From Saccharothrix obliqua (GTDB lineage Bacteria > Actinomycetota > Actinomycetes > Mycobacteriales > Pseudonocardiaceae): DNA of 64,000 bases. Below the pieces are notes generated by a model. The model had not been told where the DNA came from. It worked only from the letters and a program-made list of their open reading frames with translations, and did no database searches. The stretch covers positions 186,001-250,000 of the forward strand of contig NZ_JAHXGQ010000005.1 in NCBI RefSeq assembly GCF_019375475.1, written 5' to 3'. Made by a program: the position numbers and the translations under genes. Below are positions 17,925 through 25,488 of the stretch, piece after piece. Within the stretch, counting starts at the first letter, position 1. Each line of letters opens with the position of its first letter.

Positions 17925-18185
17925 TCACAGCCGGTTGTTGATGCTTTCGGCCTGCGAGATGCCGGCGCTGAGGAACTTCTGGAGGTCGCTCACGCCGGTC
18001 ACCACCTCGGCGAACTGCGCGTTGGCCTGCTCCACGTCGGCCTGCACGCTGCCCTGGGTGGCCGTGCTCAGCAGCGCCTGGGCGTCCTCGGCCAGGTCGG
18101 CGGCCTGTTGCAGGGCTTGGGCGCTCTGGCCGGCCTTGTCGACGGCCTGGGCGATCGCGGCGCGGACCTCTTCGATGCTGGCCAT
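17925..18185 (-). CDS. Small coiled-coil protein, first gene of the FtsK-like operon
   Basis: 86 aa, ATG 18185 with AGGAGGGG upstream (spacing a little long, about 12 bases). Ala/Gln-rich heptad-like helices (MASIEEVRAAIAQAVDKAGQ, then SALQQAADLAEDAQALL-type segments) and a final QAESINNRL. The middle TATQGSVQADV may be the turn between two helices. It resembles small WXG-like or tail-chaperone-like proteins without a diagnostic motif. Four bases separate its stop from the next start. Longer frame starts upstream extend into the promoter region. Confidence 0.7.
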   Translation of the reverse strand: MASIEEVRAAIAQAVDKAGQSAQALQQAADLAEDAQALLSTATQGSVQADVEQANAQFAEVVTGVSDLQKFLSAGISQAESINNRL

Positions 18186-18280
18186 GTCGGTTCCCGACCC
18201 CTCCTGTAACGCTGGAGTTCCTATAGTTGAAAGTAGTACCGAAAGTCGTGAATTCCACAAGCAAGATCGGCTGACCGGGT
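18186..18280 (-). promoter_or_regulatory. AT-richer region, likely promoter of the FtsK-like operon
   Basis: Markedly AT-richer than its surroundings on the minus strand: it contains GAATTCACGACTTTC and ACTTTCAACTATAGG before the AGGAGGGG site. TATAGG could serve as a -10. No coding potential. Placement of the exact promoter is uncertain. Confidence 0.35.
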
Positions 18281-18320
18281 GGTAATGGGAATCCACTCGA
18301 TCGGATTAGTCGGAAAGCAC

Positions 18321-19133
18321 TCAGCCGGGCACCGTCCACACGAATGCCGAAGCGGGTGTAGCGGTGAGTTCCATCGCGGTGATCCCGCTGTTCGGGACGG
18401 GTGCCGCCGACCAGCGGACGACCGCCGACTCACCGACCCGCTCGACCGGCGCCCACCCCGAACGGCCCAGTGCGGAAACCGCGTCGCGTAGTGCCGCCGC
18501 GGGCGAATCCGCGCTCGGTCCGAGATCGACGTGCACGCTGAGTAGGTGCCCTTGGGGAGCCACCCGGGTGATCTTGCCACTCCGGGCGACCCGGCTCGCT
18601 ACCGCCTGCGCCTGCCACGCCGCGCCGGCCTCCCGGTCGGTCGCCACGTCCACCCGCAGCAGCAGCCGGCAACCACCCGCGGGCGCCTCGGCGACCGGCG
18701 GCGCGGGCTCCGGCGGTGCCTCCCGGTGGTGCGGGTCGCCACCCGCCCAGACCTCCACGAGCACCCGTTCCGCCCCCGGCACGAGCCCGGCCAGCCGGTG
18801 CGGGTCCTCCAGCACGGTCCACGCGGTCGGCGGCTCGCACGCCACGCGCGGCAGCGGGAAGTCGTCGCCCAGCGAGCGGACGAACGCGCGGACGGCCCTG
18901 GCCAGCGCGCCGGCCACGTTCTGCCCGACCCGTTCCCCGCTGCGCCGGCGGACCGTCACCGACCAGCACCCGGGTTCCTCGTCGGAGCAGTCGACGGCCC
19001 GCACGACCTGCCCGCCGACCCGCCGCAGCAGCCCGGCACAGGCGTCCCGCGCCTGCCGCTCGTCGTTCGCCGCGACCACCACGGTGATCAGCAGCTCCAG
19101 GTCTTCGCCCACCATCGCACCGGGATTGTCCAT
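18321..19133 (-). CDS. Hypothetical protein with two similar halves
   Basis: 270 aa from ATG 19133 (MDNPGAMVGEDLELLITVVV); ATG 19115 is an alternative. No signal peptide or membrane helix. Each half contains a beta-rich core: ELLITVVVAANDERQARDAC then WSVTVRRRSGE, and LLLRVDVATDREAGAAWQAQ then LLSVHVDLGPSAD. They are separated by a Pro-rich linker (EAPPEPAPPVAEAPAGG). This looks like an internal duplication of a ferredoxin-like or ACT-like fold, which I infer by eye only. It lies 135 bases upstream of the FtsK-like operon on the same strand; a functional link is possible but unproven. Confidence 0.65.
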   Translation of the reverse strand: MDNPGAMVGEDLELLITVVVAANDERQARDACAGLLRRVGGQVVRAVDCSDEEPGCWSVTVRRRSGERVGQNVAGALARAVRAFVRSLGDDFPLPRVACEPPTAWTVLEDPHRLAGLVPGAERVLVEVWAGGDPHHREAPPEPAPPVAEAPAGGCRLLLRVDVATDREAGAAWQAQAVASRVARSGKITRVAPQGHLLSVHVDLGPSADSPAAALRDAVSALGRSGWAPVERVGESAVVRWSAAPVPNSGITAMELTATPASAFVWTVPG

Positions 19134-19253
19134 GATTCGCGGAACTCTTCCGCCCCCAGCCCGCACCGCGCGGGCAAACTCGGCCGACCGGACCAATCCG
19201 GCGCTCCGCGCCCGCTTGACCGGCAGCGCGCGCCATCGTGTTGGCTGAACGCC

Positions 19254-20000
19254 ATGACGAACAACCTTCAGGGCAAGGTCGCGCTGGTCACCGGGGCGTC
19301 CTCGGGTATCGGCGCGGCCACCGCGATCGCGCTCGGGCGGGCCGGGGCGTCCGTCGTGGTGGCCGCGCGGCGGGTCGACCGGCTCGCCGCGCTGGAGCGC
19401 GAGCTGACCGCGGCCGGGGTCGAGGCGCTCGCCGTCGAGCTGGACGTCACCGACGAGGCGGCGTGCCGGGCCGCCGTGACGCGGACCGTCGAGGCGTTCG
19501 GCGGGTTGGACGTGCTGGTCAACAACGCGGGCGTGATGCTGCTCGGCGACGTGGAGGGCGCGGACACCACCGACTGGACCCGCATGGTGTCGACCAACCT
19601 GCTCGGCGTCATGTTCCTGACCCACGCCGCGCTGCCGCACCTGCTCGACCGGCGTGGCGCGGTGGTCCAGGTGTCGTCCACGGCCGGGCGCGTGGCGCGT
19701 GCGGGCACCGCCGTCTACAGCGCCACCAAGTTCGGCCTCAACGCGTTCAGCGAATCGCTGCGCCAGGAGGTCGCCACGCGTGGTGTCCGGGTCGTGGTGG
19801 TCGAGCCCGGCGTGGTGGCGACCGAGCTGCGCGACCACATCACCGACCCGGCCGCCAAGGCCGCCGCCGAGCAGCGGGCCGACTCGGTGCGGCAGCTCGC
19901 GGCCGAGGACGTCGCGAACGCCGTCCGGTACGCCGTGGAGCAGCCCGCGCACGTGGCGGTCAGCGAGATCATGGTGCGGCCGGTCGAGCAGTCCTGGTGA
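19254..20000 (+). CDS. Short-chain dehydrogenase/reductase
   Basis: 248 aa classical SDR. Cofactor motif VTGASSGIGAATAIALGRAG near residue 11 (NADP type, followed by AARRVDRL), NNAG at about 90, catalytic Ser in QVSSTAGRV, and Y-x-x-x-K in YSATK. The sequence EPGVVATELRDHITDP fits the clavaldehyde-dehydrogenase-like/YdfG group that reduces short-chain ketones or aldehydes. Start ATG 19254 is directly before MTNNLQGKVALVTG. Single gene; the downstream neighbour is convergent with 1 base between stops. Confidence 0.93.
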   Translation: MTNNLQGKVALVTGASSGIGAATAIALGRAGASVVVAARRVDRLAALERELTAAGVEALAVELDVTDEAACRAAVTRTVEAFGGLDVLVNNAGVMLLGDVEGADTTDWTRMVSTNLLGVMFLTHAALPHLLDRRGAVVQVSSTAGRVARAGTAVYSATKFGLNAFSESLRQEVATRGVRVVVVEPGVVATELRDHITDPAAKAAAEQRADSVRQLAAEDVANAVRYAVEQPAHVAVSEIMVRPVEQSW

Positions 20001-20001
20001 G

Positions 20002-20787
20002 TCAGCCCAGGCGCAGCACGCGGCGCACGAAGGCCACCACGTCGTCCAGCACCTCGTCGCGGTTGGTCTCGTTGAACACCTCGTGCCGCGCGCCGGGGTA
20101 GACGCGCTCCTCGAACAGCAGGCCGCGCAGGCGGTCCGTGCCGGTGCGGGTGTCGGCGAGCGGCACCAGGGCGTCGTCGTCGCCGTGCAGCCACAGCGTC
20201 GGCAGGTGCTCCAGCGTCGGCCCGTAGTTGACCTCTTCGAGGGCGTGCTCCAGCGCCTCCAGCGTGGGCCGCTTGAACGGGCCGTGCCAGACCAGGGGGT
20301 CGGCGGCGTACCGCTTGCCGACCTCCGGGTCGCGGGACAGCGCGTCGGGGTCGATGGGCACGTCCGGGATCTCGTCCGCCGCGAGCGCGTCCAGCTCCTG
20401 CCACGTGCCGAGCACCGGCGCGGACAGCACCAGGGCGGCGAGCGGGTTGAGCTGCGCGTAGCGCGCCGCGACCAGGCCGCCGACGGAGTGCCCGATCAGC
20501 ACGGTCGGCAGGTCGGTCGCCGCCGACCCGATCGCCGCGCCGACGTCGGCCACCACGCCGTCGACCGACGTGATCAGGGCGCGCTCGCCGGCCGAACCGC
20601 CGTGACCCACGTGGTCCGGCGCGACCACCAGCGCGCCCGCCGCCACCAGCCGCTCGGCCACGTGCCCGTACCGGCCGCTGTGCTCCCCGTACCCGTGCAC
20701 CAGGACGGCGAGCCAGGTGGCCGACAGGTTCGGCCAGGTCCGCACCGCGAGATCCCCGGCGTGCCCGGGTACGTTCGACTCGATCAC
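20002..20787 (-). CDS. Alpha/beta hydrolase, monoacylglycerol lipase-like
   Basis: 261 aa. VLVHGYGEHSGRY is the oxyanion-hole region typical of lysophospholipase/MGL proteins. The nucleophile elbow is GHSVGG, the acid lies in HGDDDALVP and the His in GARHEVFNE. It probably hydrolyses monoacylglycerols or lysolipids in the cytoplasm. GTG 20787 directly follows the TAG stop of the upstream lipoprotein gene (20788), so the two form an operon. Confidence 0.9.
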   Translation of the reverse strand: MIESNVPGHAGDLAVRTWPNLSATWLAVLVHGYGEHSGRYGHVAERLVAAGALVVAPDHVGHGGSAGERALITSVDGVVADVGAAIGSAATDLPTVLIGHSVGGLVAARYAQLNPLAALVLSAPVLGTWQELDALAADEIPDVPIDPDALSRDPEVGKRYAADPLVWHGPFKRPTLEALEHALEEVNYGPTLEHLPTLWLHGDDDALVPLADTRTGTDRLRGLLFEERVYPGARHEVFNETNRDEVLDDVVAFVRRVLRLG

Positions 20788-21375
20788 CTAGGCAGCGTAG
20801 AACGCGCTGATCTCGATCTTCCCACCGCCGCATACCGGGCCGAGGCCCCACGCCACGGTGATGGGTCGCGTCTCGTCCGGTGGGATCGCGGCGGCGTTGG
20901 CCGCCTCCGGCTCGCACGGCCGGTCCACCGGCTCGCCGCCGGCGGGCACGACCGTCCAGTGCAGGTTGGCCGCGGCCGTCGCGCCCGGCGCCAGGTCGAC
21001 GCGCGTCGGGCCCGGGTCGTCGGTGCGCTGGAGGTCCGTCGGCACGGGCTGACCCGACGCGTCCAGCAGCTGGAAGCCGCTGTAGCCGTTGAGCGTGCAC
21101 GCCGCGCCGCCGGTGTTGGTGACGACGAACCGGCCGTGCCGGTTGCCCGCGCCCGCGTCGGTCGGCTCGACCCGGCCGGACAGCGACTCGGCCGTGCAGC
21201 GGTCGGCCGCGGCCTGCCGCGCGGACGTTGGCGACGTGGGCGGGACCTCGGCGGCGCTGGTGGGACTGCTCCGGGTGCTCTGGGTGCTCGGCCCGGTCGG
21301 CTGGTCGGCGGCCTGTTGCGGGCTACCGCACGCGGAGAGCGCCAGCAGGGCGCCGCACGCGACGAGTCGCCTCAT
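20788..21375 (-). CDS. DUF4232-type lipoprotein
   Basis: 195 aa. ATG 21375 has a strong AGGAGGTGGAG site. The signal peptide MRRLVACGALLALSACG ends in lipobox LSAC, so it is a membrane-anchored lipoprotein facing outwards. A Thr/Ser/Pro linker is followed by a domain with ESLSGRVEPTDAGAGNRHGR, FVVTNTGGAACTLNGYSGFQ and PVPTDLQR, matching DUF4232 of actinobacteria. Role unknown; no enzyme motif. Immediately upstream of the lipase-like gene, which may suggest an envelope-related pair. Confidence 0.88.
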   Translation of the reverse strand: MRRLVACGALLALSACGSPQQAADQPTGPSTQSTRSSPTSAAEVPPTSPTSARQAAADRCTAESLSGRVEPTDAGAGNRHGRFVVTNTGGAACTLNGYSGFQLLDASGQPVPTDLQRTDDPGPTRVDLAPGATAAANLHWTVVPAGGEPVDRPCEPEAANAAAIPPDETRPITVAWGLGPVCGGGKIEISAFYAA

Positions 21376-21468
21376 CTCCACCTCCTGGAGTCGTGGTCCT
21401 ACCCGGAGGACGTACCCAGTCGGCGGCCGGTTGGGTCGGTTCGCCAAGAATTCACTGGAACGGGGCCA

Positions 21469-22530
21469 TCAGTGGTGGTTTCCGACCCAGCCGTCGGCGA
21501 GCACGGGCATCCCGTCCACCGCGCCCGCCCACAGGTAGGTCCAGCACACCCGCCCGTCCGGCAACGGCACGCGGACGCGTCGGTACGCCGGGCCCTCGTA
21601 CTCGTCCAGGGCGGGCAGGGCGTCCTCGGGCGAGGCCAGCCGCAGCAGGCGGCCCGGCACGCCCGGACCGGCGCCGGGGCGCAGCGCCGGGTAGCCCCGG
21701 CCGGTGTCGTGCAGCGCGCCGGGCAGCCGCACGGCCTCCGGCTCGCCGACCACGTGCGGTGCGACCAGGTCCCACGCCGCCATGCCCGGCTGGAGCGTGC
21801 CGTAGGTGAAGAGGCGGTCCGGCCAGTCGTCCGGTGACGGGTCGCCGTGCACGGGGCTCACGTCGAGGCCGTCGTTCTCGGCGGGCAGGCCGCCCAGGGT
21901 GCGCGCGCCGCGCTGGTCCACGTCCGCGCAGCGCACCGGTCGCCCGGCGGCCAGCAGCGGCATCCGGCGCTTGCCCGCGCCGGTGTAGGCGAGCACGCCG
22001 TCCACCTCCGCGCCGTTGAAGAGGGTGACCCGGCCGGTGTGCACGCGGACCAGCCGGTAACGCAGGCCGCGGCCCTCGCAGCGGTCCAGCACGCGGAGCT
22101 GGTCCGGGGTGGCGAACCAGACGGCGTGCTCCTCCTCGACGCCCGGCGCGGCGGCGAGGGTGGCGGGGCGCTGGCCGTCGGTGCGGCGCAGCCCGGCCGC
22201 CCAGACGGCGGCGAGTCCCGCGCAGCGCGCCCGCAGGACGACGGCGGGCCCGGTGAGCCCGAGTTCCGCGCGCAGCCACGTGACCTTCGCCGGGTTGGCG
22301 TTGGAGCCGTAGGCGAGGACGGGCAGCCGGCCCGCCAGCGGTGGTTCGCCGCGGTCGGCGAGCCAGTCGTCGAGGTCTTGGCCGTCCGGCGCGACCCGCC
22401 ACCCGGAGTCGGCGGCGGGGTCCGGGGTCACCGGCCACCCGGCGCCGTCGAGGTGCACGAAGCAGTGTCCCGGCCGAGCGCCCGGGTAGGGCTCGGCCGG
22501 GTGGCTATCGTCGGTGAAGGGCTGCGTCAT
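21469..22530 (-). CDS. Protein with two gamma-glutamylcyclotransferase-like folds
   Basis: 353 aa from ATG 22530 (MTQPFTDDSHPAEPYP). The first GGCT-like domain starts at PVLAYGSNANPAKVTWLR and includes the cyclotransferase binding loop YGSN. A second one starts at RLFTYGTLQPGMAAWDLV and resembles AIG2/GGCT proteins, with LPALDEYEGPAYRR holding the likely acidic residue. Tandem GGCT folds suggest action on gamma-glutamyl or other cyclisable peptides. The substrate is not evident. The ORF extends upstream into the LysR gene without support. No operon partner. Confidence 0.8.
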   Translation of the reverse strand: MTQPFTDDSHPAEPYPGARPGHCFVHLDGAGWPVTPDPAADSGWRVAPDGQDLDDWLADRGEPPLAGRLPVLAYGSNANPAKVTWLRAELGLTGPAVVLRARCAGLAAVWAAGLRRTDGQRPATLAAAPGVEEEHAVWFATPDQLRVLDRCEGRGLRYRLVRVHTGRVTLFNGAEVDGVLAYTGAGKRRMPLLAAGRPVRCADVDQRGARTLGGLPAENDGLDVSPVHGDPSPDDWPDRLFTYGTLQPGMAAWDLVAPHVVGEPEAVRLPGALHDTGRGYPALRPGAGPGVPGRLLRLASPEDALPALDEYEGPAYRRVRVPLPDGRVCWTYLWAGAVDGMPVLADGWVGNHH

Positions 22531-22600
22531 GAACACATTCTGGCAAGGTCCGCACGAGGTCCACGGCTTGTTGGTGCCTTCGTCACGGGCAGCCGGCCGC

Positions 22601-23593
22601 TCACCGGTGACCCGCCAGCAGCAGCGCCGCGTCGATCTCCGGGTGGGCTTCCGGGTGCTCCGCCCACCACCGGGCGTAGCCCGGGTTGCGCGGTAGCACG
22701 GCGTGGTACGCGCGGGCCGCGCACAGGAACACGTCGTGCGCACGGCCCGCGGCGGGTCCCTCGCGGCGGGTGGCGAGCATCAGGTCCACCATGAGCGGCG
22801 CGCCGCGCAGCGGGCGGATCACGATGCCGTCGCCGCTGCGCGACTGCGGCAGTGCGAAGGAGACCGCGCCGTTGGCGACCAGGCTGCGTGCGCTGGACGC
22901 TTCGTTGACGTGGTGGGTGAAGCGCGGCGTGAAGCCCGCCTCCGCGCACACGCTGAAGATCTGGAGCCGGTTGCCCACCAGTTCGTCCGGTGGCGACACC
23001 CAGTCCCGGTCGGCGAGCCGGCCGAGGTCGACCTCCTCCTGGCCGGCGAGCGGGTCCCAGTCGGGCAGGGCCACGAACTGCGGTTCGCTGATCAGGCGGC
23101 GGATCTCCAGCCCACGCAGCTCGCGGCGTTCCATGCCCTCGAAGCGGTCGACCACGCCCAGGTGGACCTGGCCGTTGACCAGCAGCTCCAGCAGGTCCGA
23201 GCCGCCGGCGGAGATCTCGGTGCGGATTTCCGAGCAGGGGATGGTCCGGCGCAGCTCCTCCACGAAGTGGCCGAAGAACAAGGTGGGCACGCCGCCGACG
23301 ATCAGCGGTCCGGGCGCGCCGTCCCGGGTCTTCTCCCGGGCGAGGCTGACCAGTTGCTCCACCTCGTCGAGCACCAGTCGGGCGGTGCCGACCACCTGCT
23401 TGCCGAGGTCGGTCGGCATGCTGCCGCCGGGCGTGCGGTCGAACAACTGGCCGCCCACGATGCGCTCCACGGTGCGGAGTTGAGCGCTCATGGCGGGCTG
23501 GGTCAGGCCGAGCCTGATCGCGGCTTTCGTCAGGCTGCCCTCTTCGGCGATGGCGCACACGGCGCGGAGGTGGCGGAGTTCAAGGTCGGGCAT
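22601..23593 (-). CDS. LysR-family regulator
   Basis: 330 aa. N-terminal winged HTH: LELRHLRAVCAIAEEGSLTK, then LTQPAMSAQLRTVERIVGGQLFDR. The periplasmic-binding-protein-like effector domain runs from about residue 95 (GPLIVGGVPTLFFGHF). ATG 23593. LysR proteins usually act on a divergent promoter. Here the divergent 330-base region holds a possible seven-codon reading frame with its own ribosome site and terminator-like hairpin before the next gene. Effector unknown. Confidence 0.92.
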   Translation of the reverse strand: MPDLELRHLRAVCAIAEEGSLTKAAIRLGLTQPAMSAQLRTVERIVGGQLFDRTPGGSMPTDLGKQVVGTARLVLDEVEQLVSLAREKTRDGAPGPLIVGGVPTLFFGHFVEELRRTIPCSEIRTEISAGGSDLLELLVNGQVHLGVVDRFEGMERRELRGLEIRRLISEPQFVALPDWDPLAGQEEVDLGRLADRDWVSPPDELVGNRLQIFSVCAEAGFTPRFTHHVNEASSARSLVANGAVSFALPQSRSGDGIVIRPLRGAPLMVDLMLATRREGPAAGRAHDVFLCAARAYHAVLPRNPGYARWWAEHPEAHPEIDAALLLAGHR

Positions 23594-23682
23594 AACGCTC
23601 TTCTATCCCCCTTTTGAATGAGCCGCTACCCCTCACGGCAGCCATAGTTGGCGAAGTCGCCTGTAGAGATGGAGAGGAAGAC

Positions 23683-23706
23683 ATGCGCGCGAGCCAGATC
23701 TACTGA
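23683..23706 (+). CDS. Possible seven-residue micropeptide
   Basis: ATG at 23683 reads MRASQIY then TGA. A purine-rich site GGAGAGGAAG ends 2 bases before it, with GGAG at about 8 bases. It is divergent from the LysR gene and followed about 150 bases later by a terminator-like hairpin. It could encode a leader peptide or a minimal peptide precursor, or be chance. No modifying enzyme (such as a P450) is adjacent. Confidence 0.25.
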   Translation: MRASQIY

Positions 23707-23854
23707 GTGCCGGGCTGTGGCCGTCCCGTCCCGAACCGCGTCCCGACACCGGCGCGGTCGAGCGACCCGGGCACCCGTTTACGCGGGCGGATGCGCGGGG
23801 GATCGCCGGGGAGCCGGGATGGCCGAGGGGGTGCGGACGTCCCCACCCCACCGC

Positions 23855-23904
23855 GCGGGCCGCCGGTCGTGACTGCGGAGTAGCGACCGGCGGCCCCGCT
23901 GTTT
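23855..23904 (+). terminator. Strong hairpin before the DUF385 gene
   Basis: GCGGGCCGCCGGTCG (23855-23869) pairs with CGACCGGCGGCCCCGC (23884-23899) with one bulged base, then TGTTT. It would end a short transcript that starts in the LysR divergent region, about 20 bases before the next start codon. It could equally attenuate the downstream gene. Confidence 0.55.
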
Positions 23905-23923
23905 GCTGGGTAGCGTCGGGGGC

Positions 23924-24346
23924 ATGGCCGCCGACAGCCCGGTTGACTGGGTGAACAAGCACATCCGCGAGTACGTCGAGACCGACGGCGCGAAGGGTCA
24001 CGAGTGGCAGGACGGCGTGTACACGCTCCTGCTCACCACGACCGGGCGAAAGTCGGGGCAGCCCCGGCGCACGCCGTTGATCTACCGGACGTACGGGGAC
24101 GCGTTCGTGGTGGTCGCGTCCAACGGCGGGGCTCGGGACCACCCGGCGTGGTACAAGAACCTGCTGGCCGACCCGAGGGCGTGGGTGCGCGTGGTGGCGG
24201 AGGATTTCGCCGTGACCGCCCGGACCGCGGAGGGCGGGGAACGAGCGAAGCTCTGGCGCCTGATGAACGAGGTCTGGCCCGACTACGAGAACTACCAGCG
24301 CAAGACGGATCGAGAGATCCCGGTCGTCGTCCTGGACCGCGCCTAG
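23924..24346 (+). CDS. F420-type nitroreductase/quinone reductase (DUF385 family)
   Basis: 140 aa. The split beta-barrel sequence has LLLTTTGRKSGQPRRTPLIY, VVVASNGGARDHPAWYKNLLADP and a C-terminal RKTDREIPVVVLDR. These are the hallmarks of the deazaflavin-dependent nitroreductase (Ddn) family, which uses F420H2 to reduce quinones or nitro compounds at the membrane face. ATG 23924 begins just before the conserved helix DSPVDWVNKHIREYVETDG. A hairpin sits just upstream. Single gene, convergent with phzF. Confidence 0.92.
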   Translation: MAADSPVDWVNKHIREYVETDGAKGHEWQDGVYTLLLTTTGRKSGQPRRTPLIYRTYGDAFVVVASNGGARDHPAWYKNLLADPRAWVRVVAEDFAVTARTAEGGERAKLWRLMNEVWPDYENYQRKTDREIPVVVLDRA

Positions 24347-24596
24347 CCCCCTCGCCGCGCCCGGGAACGGCCACGCCCTCGCCGACAGCCGCGTGGCCCC
24401 GGCCGCTCCGGCAACCGCCGCCCGGCTCCGGTACCCCGGACCCGGGGCGCGGTGGTCCGATCCGCGGAGGCGCGGCGGGGGTGGCTGCGCTCCTCGTCCG
24501 CCGGGGAGCCCGCCCGGAAGACAGCCCTCGCCTGTGGGGCAGCGGGCAGCGGCAACGGGTAGGCCGGCGTGTGGTGGCGAGGGCGTGGTGGTCCGC

Positions 24597-25412
24597 TCAA
24601 CCCTTGATCGGCACTGCCGCGCCGGTGACGCGTACCCGGTCATCATCATGGCGAACGTCCACGTGCAGCACGCTCGGCCGCCCCATGTCGTCGCCCTGGT
24701 GGATGGTCAGCCGCCGGGGCTCCCGCACGTGCCCCAGAGCACGCAGGTAGCCCCCGAACGCAGCCGCGGCGGCGCCGGTCGCGGGGTCCTCCACCACCCC
24801 GCCGACCGGGAACGGGTCGCGCGCGTCGAAGACGTCCTCCGACCGCTGGTGCACCAGGTGCGCGGTCACCGCCCCGTACCGCACCAACAGGTCACCCAAC
24901 CCCCGCTGGTCGTAGTCCAACCGCGCCAACCGCTCCCGCGTCCGAGCAACGAGCACGAGGTGCCGCGCGCCCCCATACGCCCAAGAAGGCGGATAACGGG
25001 GATCAAGGTCCTCCCGCGCCCACCCCACCAGGGCCAACGCCTCGTCCAACTCGTCCCCCACCGCCACCACCGACGTGGGCACGCTGGTCAACGTCGCCGT
25101 CCGACCATCGGTCTCCACCACCACCTCACCCGCGGCCGTCGAGAAGGCCAGCGTTCCGGGCTTCCCCAGGGCCACCGCGGTCGCAACGGTGGCGTGCCCG
25201 CAGAACGGCACCTCCACCAGCGGGCTGAAGTACCGGACCCGGTACGCGCCCCCGTCGCCGGGCAGGACGAACGCCGTCTCGGAATACCCCACCTCGGCCG
25301 CGATGGCGAGCATGTCCCCATCGCTCAACCCGGTCGCGTCGAGGACGACCCCGGCCGGGTTGCCGCCCGCCGGGTCGGTGGTGAAAGCGCTGTAACGCAG
25401 CACGTCGGTCAT
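24597..25412 (-). CDS. PhzF-family isomerase-like protein
   Basis: 271 aa. The N-terminal FTTDPAGGNPAGVVLDA, then YSETAFVL, VEVPFCGHATVATAVAL and the second half VEDPATGAAAAAFGGYLRAL match PhzF/diaminopimelate-epimerase-fold proteins. The catalytic Glu lies in SETAF. It may isomerise a metabolite; no phenazine genes are nearby, so it is not assigned to that pathway. ATG 25412; the ORF extension upstream overlaps the divergent LysR gene. The start lies 76 bases from that LysR start, suggesting LysR control. Confidence 0.9.
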   Translation of the reverse strand: MTDVLRYSAFTTDPAGGNPAGVVLDATGLSDGDMLAIAAEVGYSETAFVLPGDGGAYRVRYFSPLVEVPFCGHATVATAVALGKPGTLAFSTAAGEVVVETDGRTATLTSVPTSVVAVGDELDEALALVGWAREDLDPRYPPSWAYGGARHLVLVARTRERLARLDYDQRGLGDLLVRYGAVTAHLVHQRSEDVFDARDPFPVGGVVEDPATGAAAAAFGGYLRALGHVREPRRLTIHQGDDMGRPSVLHVDVRHDDDRVRVTGAAVPIKG

Positions 25413-25461
25413 GACAGCAAGCTTCCCCGACGCGCCCCATCGAAGCCAACGATTCCCTCCG

Positions 25462-25478
25462 ATACCCTCGATCGCTAT
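25462..25478. promoter_or_regulatory. LysR-type box (ATA-N11-TAT)
   Basis: ATA at 25462-25464 and TAT at 25476-25478 with 11 bases between fit the T-N11-A rule for LysR operators. It is 10 bases before the LysR start and about 50 bases upstream of the divergent phzF start, the usual position for autoregulation plus target activation. Confidence 0.45.
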
Positions 25479-25488
25479 TGTCGATGAC

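Larger units (their letters stand above)
23594..23923. other. 330-base divergent intergenic region with tiny ORF
   Basis: Contains the LysR promoter region, the palindrome GCCATAGTTGGC (23641-23652), a possible micro-ORF at 23683-23706 and a strong hairpin at 23855-23904. An overlapping 74-codon frame (23648-23872) is Arg-rich without family features and is probably not a gene. Confidence 0.5.

Noticed and set aside
23648-23872. 74-codon frame overlapping the micro-ORF
   Set aside because: Arg-rich and motif-free, and it ends inside the terminator-like hairpin.
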